DNA from: Mytilus californianus
Lineage: Eukaryota > Mollusca > Bivalvia > Mytilida > Mytilidae
Direction of reading: 5' to 3'
Assembly (NCBI RefSeq): GCF_021869535.1
Contig: NW_026262744.1
Span: forward strand, 434,001-498,000
DNA: 64,000 nucleotides
Shown here piece by piece: positions 54,590 through 64,000 of the stretch. The position numbers and the translations under genes are program-made. The notes below the pieces were generated by a model that saw only the letters and a program-made list of their open reading frames with translations, had not been told where the DNA came from and made no database searches. Positions within the stretch are counted from its first letter, which is position 1; each line of letters opens with the position of its first letter.

Positions 54590-55889
54590 GCGTTGTTTCA
54601 GTTTATAGAAATTTGTAATAAATTTTACAATAGGTGCTGATAGTTTTACCTTCATTTGGTTTTCTGCCACTGCTTCTTAGTAACCCCCCGAGTTTGACCT
54701 TTTGATTCTACCCGAGTTAACTCGACATCAACCATGGGTCGGGGCAGATTTAGTCGAGTTTCAAGATGGCGTCAAGTAATTGCAACAATAAACATTGATA
54801 CAAAATAACTGGTTTTTGACATAATACAACCAAAGAAAGAGACTGACAAGGGGAATTTAGTTTTGCCTCTATTTTGGAAAAAACAAATATTGTTCGTGTG
54901 TGTATCAACTGTCGGTGATGTTTATAAATAAAACAGAAATTATTTTTTTTTTCTAAGAACAAATTTTTTTCTCACAATTTTTTTCACTAACAAACTTTTT
55001 TTCTAAAGCATACAGGATCAGGTCTTTTCTTTCTGAAACAATATGTATTTTTTTTTATTTTAAAGCTCAGTAGATACTAATTTTTTTCACTTCCCTTATG
55101 ATACAACTCGGTGTAAGAGTTTTGACTTCGATTCGTAAAGGTTTCGCACATGCGCATGAACACTGATCTTTTAACTCGAGTCTACCCGAGTTAGACAATC
55201 GAAGTAGGCCCAGGAGTCTATATGAATGACAAAAATAGCATATTATGTGTCTAACGACAGTTACAGTATTTTTTAAATGTACTGTAACTATATCTGACGA
55301 CGACAGCATGTCACAGTACAGTAAGTGGCAAGAATTTTTTGTTACGTCTCACAGGTAAGGAAAAATAATTTTGTAGTTTATAGTATGAAAAGGTGCTGTT
55401 TAAATCCAACTTTTACTACGCCTGATCTATTAAATGTTGTCCATTTGTTTGATATGGTTGAGCTGTTGATTTTGTCATGATTGATAAGGGTCTTTCCGAT
55501 TTGTATTTTCCTCGGAGTTCAGTATAATTGAGATTTTACTTATTATACGAATGAAGTACTATCCGACGTGTTTACTCTGGGACTATTATCCTAAGAAGTC
55601 TTAGTATGATAATCTCAGGTTTACTAGAGTTTGGGCTTATTCCACCGGCTAAGGTAAGGTTTACACATTATTAATCAATGTTATACAGATCGAAATCGTC
55701 CTAAATTGCGTGTTGGATTGAATTACGGACTTAATATTTACATTAATAAATGATTTATTCCCATGTCAGACTTTTGACGATTCTACAATGACACCAGACA
55801 GTGTCCCTGTGTTTTGTTTCCCACTCGCTGTCCGTGTCCTTTGATGTTGAAATGATTTCGGATCCTCCTGTCTTTATGGTCTCTGAAAA
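54590..55889. other. non-coding; repeat scraps
   Basis: TTTTTTGTTACGTCTCACAG (about 55337) resembles 60572-60592, and TTTTCCTCGGAGTTCAGTAT (about 55507) resembles 24469-24488. There is a palindromic CGAGTTAACTCG at 54713-54724. No gene recognised. Confidence 0.4.
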
Positions 55890-56368
55890 TCACTCTGTCC
55901 CAGATGCATCTTTATAGAGAAATTCGTCTTTAACATGCCTTGCCAGCGTGGTATTCTCGGAGTGTGTGCAATCTGCAATGAAACAATTAATTTCGTAAAT
56001 AAAATCGACAACAACAGCGATACAGAAATATGAACACACATTTTTCATGGTTCTATTTAGATAGAAAACATAAAGCATACCTCTACCACCAGTCCTTTAA
56101 TTGATAGCATGCTACAATCTGGCATTGTAGCTGCCTCTCTTATCGTCATGAATGTAGCTGTTGGCGGGTATATTAAATCTCTGGCCTGCCTTTCCTTTTC
56201 TCGGTCTACTAGCACCTCACTTGTATTCGATACTTTGGATTTGTTGTTTATGCCATTACTGACACTGTAATTTCTGATTAGTATCGACTTGCCTTTAGCC
56301 AATTTTTCAACCATAGACAAGTCATTCAAGACAGCCTTCTTAATACCAGATGTGTCGGCCATTGACAT
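55890..56368 (-). CDS. OB-fold-like protein, 5' exon and decayed second exon
   Basis: ATG at 56366-56368 opens MSMADTSGIKKAVLNDLSMV, then EKLAKGKSILIRNYSVSN, ARDLIYPPTATFMTIREAA and MLSIKGLVVE. A good donor (GAG|GTATGC) ends the exon at 56081. An acceptor (TTTCATTGCAG) starts the next at 55972, which holds KDASGTE and VIFRDHKDRR in different frames. The pattern (G-K-S-x-x-I-R-N-Y, then L-x-I-K-G-x-V-V-E, then DASGTE-x-V-x-x-x-R-D) resembles the first two OB-fold strand sets of RPA-like single-strand nucleic acid-binding proteins. It may be a repeat-associated family in molluscs. The second exon needs frame changes, so this is probably a pseudogene. Confidence 0.4.
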
Positions 56369-57113
56369 GGTCGTATATTGGTTTCCAGCTTACGATGCAA
56401 TCTGCTGACTTCTTGCCACTAACTTAACTTTTATTGGTGACGTTGTACTGTTACCAGTGTTGATTTTTTATTGTTTAAAAGAAATTATATCGATTTTTCA
56501 TACGTTTTCCCGGACTTTTTTGATTGCTAGATTTTTTGTACTTTGAAGTTCGTTACTTTCCTCCTCACTTTTTTGTTTCCTAAATTGAAAGCATGAACGT
56601 GGTCACACGCATTTAAAAGTATCATAAACTTCGCCGACTCACAATGTAAGTTTATAATTTATAGTTTTTAATGATTGTATGATGAAAGTTAATATGTTTT
56701 CACATCAAAATAAATATTGTGTATGTGTATATCAGCCAAAAGTGAAATATGATGATTGTTAATTTTGTCACGGTTTTTACAAAAGTATGGAAAGCCATTT
56801 TGGTGCTATAATTTTTGAATGATTTGATTGAAAATTCATTTTGATACATAGATTTGAACTGTTAGTTTTATGATTTTTGTAGTCATGAGTATGATGAGTT
56901 AGCTAAGGTTTTTGTTTTGGTAGCTTTTTACCAACATCACAGCACATATATGTAGACTCATACTATTTCATGGTTTTCGGAATAAATGATTATACCTGTT
57001 TTTGGCTTATGGTTATACTATGCACTGAGGCAGAACAGTAAAAAGATTGTAAAGACACAGTTTGATACAGAATAATATGCAGACATTGTAGTTCCTACAA
57101 ACAATTTTATGAA
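56369..57113. other. spacer between the OB-like gene and the Pao relic
   Basis: The genes diverge from here. If the Pao element had a 5' LTR it should lie in this stretch, but I cannot find a second copy of anything here further downstream. Confidence 0.35.
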
Positions 57114-59576
57114 ATGGCGCAATCACAACCACTTCCGCCTGAAACTACCCATGAACATAAGATGACAGAGAAAGGTCAAGAACTTTGATACACACAAGGT
57201 AAAATACCTTAATCGAATTGACGAGTCGTGGGAAATTGTAGAAAATTTACTTGAAGAATTTACAGATTGCTCAAAGGAGTTAAAACCTCTACACAAACTA
57301 AAGAAAAACATTTTGAAGTCTCGTGAAAAATACTGTGAAAACTCAGATAATTATATTCAGTTTTTGACACGCAAGAACACTGAAGACAGTAACGAAACCT
57401 TATCCACCTTTAAAACAGAGTTTAAAAAGTGCACTGAAATAATTGACAATACAATACAACAAATTAAGACATTGAAATTAACAGCTGCCGAAACAATGTC
57501 GGTAGCTCCTGTTAAGTCTGTCCGTTCGAACAATAGTGGTAGAAGTGGCTCAATTTCGAGTTCAGTTATGGCGCAGAAGCGTGTAAATGCTGAAGTTCAG
57601 CGAACAAAGTTACAATATGCTAAACAACAAACAAAACTAATCAAGCAAAAAGCAATATCTAAGGCTCTAAGGGATCGCGAAGAGGCTGAAGTTGATGCGG
57701 ATTTAGCACTGCTAAAACAACAGACAGATACCGCTGTCGCAGAGGCCGAGGTCAAAGTCTTAGAAGAAGCTGAGAGTGATAAAAGATCGTTGTCGTTACA
57801 AGATGACAAAGATCAGTTAGAAAAAGTAAAAATGACACTTACAGAGAAATATGTTTATGAACAATTTAAAGAAGTAGAACAACTCAAATCTCAAGACAAG
57901 AATAACAATGTTCCACAAGTTATTCCGAACAATCATGACAATTTCAGTTCACATACTCCGGCACCTCGGAACCAGTTTAACTTGAATCTTACGCCAAGGA
58001 ATTTGCCTAAATTTGAAGTCGATACTTTGGATCGATCGATAGCTGAAGGTATTAAACCAGAAATTCGGCAAAAACAAACATTAAATCCGTGTGCAGCTGA
58101 TTTTGAATTTACTCAGCCACCACTGCAACCAAAACATGATCAGTCTGTAGTGTCCGAGTTGTTATTAAAGAAAGATTTATTACTTACTAGGTTTCAGAAT
58201 TTTGAGAACTGTGCGGAAACTTACGCTTCATGGAAGGCTACTTTTAAAAGTATTACAGAAGAACTTTCAGTTACGGCTTTCAAAGAAATGGACTTAATAG
58301 TAAAATGGCTCGGCCGTGAATCTTCTAAGTTTTCGAAAAACTATTCGTGCGTCAAATGTGAACAATCCAAATACTGGTCTTCGTCGTATATGGGAGCGTC
58401 TTGACGAACGCTATGGTAGACCTGAGATGGTAGAAGCGGCAATTAAAACAAAACTACAGAAGTTTTCCAAAATTAACGAACAAGGATCATAGCCGACTTT
58501 ATGAGCTATTGGATATTCTCACACAAATTGAATCTTCAAAAGAGAATGAGACATTTTCGAATTTATTCTCATATTTCGACTCTTCTTCTGGTGTTTTACC
58601 AATCGTGGACAAGTTACCGTATAATATACAAGAGAAGTGGACAACACGTGCATCACAATACAAACTGAAAAACAACGTACCATTTCCACCTTTTTCGTAT
58701 TTTGTGCAATTTATCAGAGAGGTTAGTGCTGTCAAAAACGATCCTGCGTTTATTTAAAGTAATACTGAAGCATCATATTCTAGAAAAACAAATGATACAC
58801 GGAAAGTTAACCATGGCGCAACGTCAGTGTTTAACCGAAAAACGGATGTTAATATTAAACAGAAAGAAGAGAAAGAGGCTGTACGTTGTCCTATTCATAA
58901 AGCCAATCATCATTTGAATACTTGTCGAGCCTTTAAAGCAATGACTTATGAAGAACGTAGAAAGTATCTGAAGGACAATAAGATTTGTTTCAAATGCTGC
59001 CATTCGACAACACATATGTCAAGAAATTGTACCGTAACGGTAAAATGTGAACATTGTGGAAGTAATTATCATATAACCGCTATGCATTTATCTGCAAAAT
59101 CTAGTTCTCCTGACGGCGGGGAGAAATCATCTGAAACAACGCAAAATGCTAATGATCATACAGTGTCATCCAACTGCACGTCATTATGTGGATTTAGTGG
59201 TAAATCATGTGGAAAAACCATTCAGGTCCGTGTGTACCCAAAGAACTTTCCAGATAAAGCCGTTTATGTGTACGCTATATTGGACGACCAAAGTAACTGG
59301 ACTCTTGCTAAGACTGAGCTGTTCGATCAATTAGGTATGAATACATCAGCCATTCAGTATACTATGTCATCTTGCGCTGGGCGCACTATCATGAACGGTA
59401 GATGTGCAGAAAGTCTGATCGTTGAGTCATTGTCTGGTAACGGAAAACTTGAAAAACCTTTTTGCAATTTTCTTTCTCCCTGTTCGAGTAACAATTTCTT
59501 GAACTCCTCGTTTTCTTATCCATTTTCTCACATAGTGCAAAAAGTCTATCCTGTGCTGATGATGGACGTTTTTTAA
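57114..59576 (+). pseudogene. Pao-type gag-protease relic with long coiled coil
   Basis: ATG 57114 begins MAQSQPLPPETTHEH; a frameshift near 57174 leads to NRIDESWEIVENLLEEF. A long coiled coil follows (about 57580-57900; IKQKAISKALRDREEAEVDA). Then come the capsid-like segment DLIVKWLGRES, after a slip LDERYGRPEMVEAAI, and after another slip LDILTQIESSKENETF, KLPYNIQEKWTTRASQYK and FPPFSYFVQFIRE. Zinc knuckles are CPIHKANHHLNTC, CFKCCHSTTHMSRNC and CEHCGSNYHITAMH (about 58876-59090). The protease site is YAILDDQSNWTLAKTELF (about 59271), with DDQ in place of DTG/DSG. The frame stops at 59574-59576. RT, RNase H, integrase and LTRs are absent. The coiled coil sets it apart from the BEL copy at 32983. 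Confidence 0.8.
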
Positions 59577-59658
59577 TATTAACTTTTTTTCTTTGTGGCA
59601 ACTTCTTTTTCTTTTATCAGCTGTGACCCCTCTATTTTCATTTGTATCAGATTGTATT

Positions 59659-60082
59659 GATTGATTGATTGTTTGTTGCTTAACGTCCAGTGGCAAATAT
59701 TTCATGCATATTCAGGACGAGAACTAATTAAAAATAAATACAATAGGTAGGTTCTGTAATAGGGGCGTCTGGGATTAAGGTCGGAGAAATTTAGACTGCC
59801 ACGGGAAATGAGGGTATATTGAATAGGGACAGAAATTTACCCTTGCAACAGGTCACCTACGGACCCCTCAAAGAGTTGCTGCAAGTGTTCTTAACGTGCA
59901 AAGAGCGTGGCACTCTCTTTACACGAGGCATCGGATTAAACGTCCCCATTCTGACCGGACGTGGCTACAAATTTGTACATCCCGCACAGCCAAACGGATG
60001 CCCCACTTTAGGAAGGGATTTACTGCCGGTCGGAGCAAGACCAATGGTGACCATACTTCTATTCCCCAGTCACCCTTGGTGG
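59659..60082 (-). mobile_element. SINE-A, full length, with 12-bp target duplication
   Basis: TCAGATTGTATT at 59647-59658 and 60083-60094, identical. Tail left. The left flank is 70 bp after the end of the Pao relic. Confidence 0.93.
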
Positions 60083-60094
60083 TCAGATTGTATT

Positions 60095-60622
60095 ACTCCT
60101 ACCAATAGGGATGGACAGATTCTCCATATTTTTTCAGTGTTTCGTCATAACTGGTATTGTTAAATCAGATTTTGGTAAATGTTAAGATGTACTACTTATC
60201 ACTTGCTTGGTTTTTCAGTTGTACAAAATGGCCAATTTCTTATTATTTATTATCTTTGCTGTTTTGATACTTTAACAGTTTGAAAATATCGTAATTCACA
60301 TGGCTGCAGAAGGGGTCATAACCCTTAAGCATGTTATAGAGAATTAACAATAACAACATTACCTACATTTTTTGAATAATGCAATTATGTTCAAATTCTG
60401 TCACTTTCTCAATCGATAAGTTTAACATACCACAAATGACATAAACAATTTCAATTATAAACCCGTCGCTAGCAGACCGAAGTGGCACAAGTCAACTTTA
60501 CACCTAGAGAATTTATCCCTTTACGTATTTGTTATTTGTTCATCGTGTGAATATACCTGACGTGGCAACTATTTTTTGTACGTCACACAGGTAAAATAAT
60601 AAATTTGTCGTGTATAGTATGA
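60095..60622. other. spacer
   Basis: Nothing recognised apart from a short block (TTTTTTGTACGTCACACAGG) similar to one near 55337. Confidence 0.35.
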
Positions 60623-60848
60623 AGAGGGACGAAAGATACCAGAGAGACAGTCAAACGCAGAGATCGAAAACAAACTGACAACGCCATGGCCAAAAATAAA
60701 AAGAAAAACAGACAAATAAAAGTACAGATGACACAACATAGAAAACCAAAGACTTAGCAACACGAACCCCACCAAAAACTGGGGGTGATCTCAGGTGCTC
60801 CGGAAGGGTAAGCAGATCCTGCTCCACATGTGGCACCCGTCGTGTTGC
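60623..60848 (+). repeat. dispersed repeat Rep-M, complete
   Basis: Both halves in one piece: GAGGGACGAAAGATACCAGA to AACATAGAAAACCAAAGACT, then AGCAACACGAACCCCACCA to CACATGTGGCACCCGTCGTG. It is the reference copy for recognising the LTR insertion at 20071-23650. Confidence 0.85.
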
Positions 60849-61308
60849 TTATGTTATTACAAATCCGGTAAATAGTCTAATTCGGTAAGTCACAATAGTG
60901 AAAAGGGAGGATATTGTAGTTACGACATAATGAACATATCCGATATCATCTGTGAAACAGTTATTCCATAACGGTCAACCAACTCGTGGTGGCGTCCGTA
61001 AAATTTACGAAGGGATGACTTCAACTTCACCATTTGGAACTCTTGGTTTAATAGCTTCCATGTGAGCAGCAATCCTCTATCAAGAGGTGCAATTATACCG
61101 GTTCTACATAAAAAAAATGTATTAGATATGAAATATTCGATCACATGTTTAAATGAGTTTTATAGGTTCCTTGTACACGAGAGGTTGTTACACTCCAGGA
61201 TCGAGTATAGACTCTCTTAAAATTATTTAATTTATCTAACAATTATTTTGTTCTGTTTTTCGTTAATTTATTTTTAATCGTCTTTGTCTTTTAATCTGGA
61301 TTGACGGT
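60849..61308. other. spacer
   Basis: A minus-strand frame (60920-61144) has exon-like composition (AREWKDLKS-type basic helix absent) and no domain. Nothing else was recognised. Confidence 0.3.
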
Positions 61309-61320
61309 AATTATATGATT

Positions 61321-61742
61321 CCCCCCAAGGGTGACTGGGGAATAGAAGTATGGTCACCATTGGTCTTCCTCCGACCGGCAGTAAAACCCGTGCTAAAGTG
61401 GGGCGTCCGTTTGGCTGTGCGGGATGTACAAATTTGCAGCCACGTCCGGTCAGAATGGGGACGTTAAATCCGATGCCTCGTGTGAAGAAAGTGCCACGTT
61501 CTTTGCACGTTAAGAACCCTTGCAACAACTCTTTGGGGGGTCCGTAGGTGACCTGTTGCAAGGCTAAATTGGTGTCCCTATCCAATATACCCTCATTTCC
61601 CGTGGCAGTCTAAATTTCTCCGACCTCAATCCCTTAATCTATTACAGAACCTACCTATTGTATTTATTGTTAACTTGTTCTCGTCCTGAATATGCATGAA
61701 ATATTTGCCACTGGACGTTAAGCAACCAACAATCAATCAATC
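61321..61742 (+). mobile_element. SINE-A, full length, with 12-bp target duplication
   Basis: AATTATATGATT at 61309-61320 and 61743-61754, identical. Very similar to the 52912 copy (same AATCCCTTAATC subgroup mark). Confidence 0.93.
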
Positions 61743-61754
61743 AATTATATGATT

Positions 61755-62444
61755 GCCTAAGTGTTGTTTTGACAGTTTCACCATTGAGACTACGGTAATT
61801 CGAGGTTCATTAAAATACTAAATCAATACCAGACAAACATTACTTTCAAAGTTTACCTTTATCTTATAAAACTGTTATTAATTTTACCTTCACAATCACA
61901 AAACAAAACTTTCCAAGTTGTGTGCCAGTTGCTCTGACTGCCTCCTTTCATTTGATCTACTTTCCCCATACTAGGATACTATGATCATTTCCATAAATTC
62001 ATCTCCTGCAATATCTTTTTGCAAATGCTTTCCTCAACATTTGAACAATACTTGTTCAACTTCAGTTGCAAAAGATCACATTTATAGTTTCTGAAACAAA
62101 AAAATAACAGTATGTCTTCATAACATAAAATATATGTACTTCAAAATTAGTTCAATAATTTGTATCATGTTGCTTGTGGAACAGTATATTTGATTGAGTA
62201 CTCACTGAAACCGGTCAAGACTTAAACAACAAATACATATTTTTTTTGTGTTGTTCAACACTTTTTATAATTATCTTGAGAAAAAAAATTGCTTGATAGA
62301 AAATACACTGAAATTTGAATGAAAACACAATGGTTTCATATAAATCTGGTAAGAATTGTACACATGAGAGCCATAACAATGCAATTTTCCATATCATTAG
62401 TATTGTAAATACAAATAAATATAAATACAAAAAGTGCAAAATAA
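61755..62444. other. spacer
   Basis: No recognisable feature; the short frames on both strands at 62215-62500 are low in complexity. Confidence 0.35.
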
Positions 62445-62870
62445 AAAGTTTTTCTTTTTGGCACCAATTTCATGACAATATCTCTATTTTCTTCTACTAA
62501 CTCATAATCCATGTCCCGGGGAACACCTTCACCATGTTGGACGTATTGCCGGGCATCCTCATACACTTCCTAATCCTTATATAGTTGTGGTAAGCATTTC
62601 CCTGGATTAATGAACTTTAGATTCACCATTATTTTAGTTTGCAAGGATGTCATGGTTAAAACAGCATGATGGGATGTGAAGTGATGAAAATTCAAGAGAT
62701 GCTTCTTCACTGGATGCCTTCGTAAAAAAGTATCGATACAGCTGAATTCCCGTATACTTCTCACATGTTTTGTGTGCCAGTGTCTCTGGTACTGACGGAA
62801 TCCATTAAATGGACCCGTCCACATGTCGGTACTGGGCAAATATACCCCTTGTGGAATACAGGTCTTCCTG
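62445..62870 (-). pseudogene. degraded C2H2 zinc-finger exon
   Basis: Acceptor-like AATATGGCAG precedes 62870. The frame reads RKTCIPQGVYLPSTDMWTGP, then FNGFRQYQRHWHTKHVRSIR and EFSCIDTFLRRHPVKKHLLN-FH. After a stop (62570-62572) it continues EVYEDARQYVQHGEGVPRD and DIVMKLVPKRK. Two C2H2-like units are suggested by R-H-W-H-T-K-H and by C-x-n-K-K-H-x-x-N-F-H, but each lacks at least one zinc-binding Cys. A regulatory or transposon-borne zinc-finger protein is the likely source. The stop and missing cysteines argue for decay. Confidence 0.38.
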
Positions 62871-63073
62871 CTGCCATATTGTAACATAATACACATTAAT
62901 AAAAATAATTTGTGAAAACTAAAGAGCAATTGACATATATACAAATAACAGAATAATAATACTACAGTGTAAACAAACATTCATTACGTAAAAGGCAAAT
63001 GAATAAAACAAATGTGTTACAGGCTTTTTTATAGGTATAATGTGTGAAGCTTGAAAAATTTATGAGCACAATG
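62871..63073. other. spacer
   Basis: Nothing recognised. Confidence 0.3.
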
Positions 63074-63086
63074 TCCTATCAACGTT

Positions 63087-63392
63087 ACCCCAAAGGGTGA
63101 CTGGGGAATAGAAGTATGGTCACCATTGGTCTTCCTCCGACCGGTAGTAAAACCCTTGCTAAAGTGGGGCGTTTAGCTGTGCGGGATGTACAAATTTGCA
63201 GCCACGTCCGGTCAGAATGGGGACGTTAAATCCGATGCCTCGTGTAAAGAGAGTGCCACGCTAAGAACCCTTAATCCCGGAAGCCCCTATTACAGAACCT
63301 ACCTATTGTATTTATTGTTAATTTGTTCTCGTCCTGAATATGCATGAAATATTTGCCACTGGACGTTAAGCAACCAACAATCAATCAATCAA
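63087..63392 (+). mobile_element. SINE-A with internal deletion, 13-bp target duplication
   Basis: TCCTATCAACGTT at 63074-63086 and 63393-63405, identical. About 120 bp are missing between GTGCCACGC and TAAGAACCCTTAATCCCGG, and 6 bp in GGGGCGTTTAGCTGTGC. As head, tail and duplication are intact, the large deletion may predate the insertion. Confidence 0.93.
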
Positions 63393-63405
63393 TCCTATCA
63401 ACGTT

Positions 63406-63879
63406 TGATAAACCATTTCCATGAGTTACTGGGAAAATGTGACACTTATGTGTTAAAAACAATATGGACCCTTCTGTCATCACAAAGAATGATAGCAACG
63501 GAGTCACTAGAAGAGAGAAATCTACAAAACAAAATAAAGCCTGAATGAAAATGTATCAGAATATTGATCTGGATGCAGAGATTTTCAAATCCCATTTTCT
63601 GTTCCTTACTAAAATTACTAAATGTGGTTTGATATTATAATATATAATTTTGTACGTTCTATTGTGCCTGCTTCGAGCAAAAATAAACTCAAATCCAAGA
63701 GAGCTGACTAATAAATATAAAAGTCAAAAACGGTAAATCGTCTGAAATCTGGGATGCTGCCGTAGGATCCAAGGTCCATCAAAAACTAAGTATTATCCGA
63801 AGTGTATACTAGGGTTTTGGCTTTTCCAACGGTTAGGATGAGTTAATTAATTAATTTTGTCCTGTTAATTGCCATACTT
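63406..63879. other. spacer
   Basis: Nothing recognised. Confidence 0.35.
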
Positions 63880-64000
63880 AAAGGTTTGGCCTGCGGTCCA
63901 TCCCCAGTTTTTGCCTGGTCTCTCTTGTTGACAAAAATCTCCTTAGCCTCTTTCTTGGTGTTTCCCCGACTTTACACTTATCTTTGCACTCCTTTACAGA
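63880..64000 (-). CDS. open frame running off the right edge (3' end)
   Basis: Read leftwards from the edge: SVKECKDKCKVGETPRKRLR, then RFLSTRETRQKLGMDRRPNL and a stop near 63883. It is strongly charged and stays open to the border, so it may be the last exon of a minus-strand gene beyond the window. No family recognised. A 40-codon frame can arise by chance, so this is tentative. Confidence 0.25.

Overview
The window looks like intergenic, repeat-rich DNA from an animal nuclear genome, most likely a marine bivalve close to mussels (Mytilus). The sequence is AT-rich and has spliced exons with GT/AG borders. It carries BEL/Pao, Gypsy and LINE relics, AATC-tailed SINEs, a broken C1q-domain gene (a family greatly expanded in bivalves), and several dispersed repeats that I recall from mussel DNA. 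The Mytilus assignment rests on memory and was not searched. There is no prokaryotic operon, CRISPR array, rRNA gene or clear tRNA gene.

Layout. 1-6.7 kb: a small foldback repeat, two BEN-like exons (1764-2452), and SINE copies. 6.7-9.8 kb: a Myb/SANT (Harbinger-type) relic, then a decayed LINE (ORF1 tail and endonuclease) split by a SINE and by an 824-bp TA-flanked MITE. 11-13 kb: a SINE and a broken, partly duplicated C1q-domain gene. 13.6-19.7 kb: dispersed repeats, a second LINE reverse-transcriptase scrap, and a 768-bp foldback DNA element with a 9-bp target duplication. 20.07-23.65 kb: a very young non-autonomous LTR element that split an older dispersed repeat. 25.8 kb: a tRNA-type SINE. 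27.3 kb: a C2H2 zinc-finger last exon. 30-38 kb: a Gag scrap, a LINE RT relic, and a BEL/Pao element in an odd order (LTR piece, SINE, pol end, full LTR, PBS, gag-pol). 39-43.5 kb: an inverted SINE pair, a Gypsy pol tail, a SWIM/MULE-type relic and another SINE. 46.2-48.4 kb: a 2.24-kb non-autonomous DNA element, also with a 9-bp duplication. 50.3-53.3 kb: SINEs flanking a second SWIM-type relic. 55.9-59.6 kb: an OB-fold-like exon pair and a Pao-type gag-protease relic with a long coiled coil. 59.6-64 kb: more SINEs, a degraded zinc-finger exon and an open frame running off the edge.

The dominant component is one ~420-bp SINE-like family (called SINE-A here), with 18 full or partial copies, about a tenth of the window. 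At least nine copies have 12-13 bp flanking duplications, so they moved by target-primed retroposition. A second, tRNA-like SINE (SINE-B) shares the last ~30 nt of its tail with SINE-A, which suggests one LINE partner moves both. I see no complete, intact host gene. The candidate host exons (BEN, C2H2, OB-fold, window edge) are partial, and most coding relics are mobile-element proteins broken by stops, frameshifts and later insertions.
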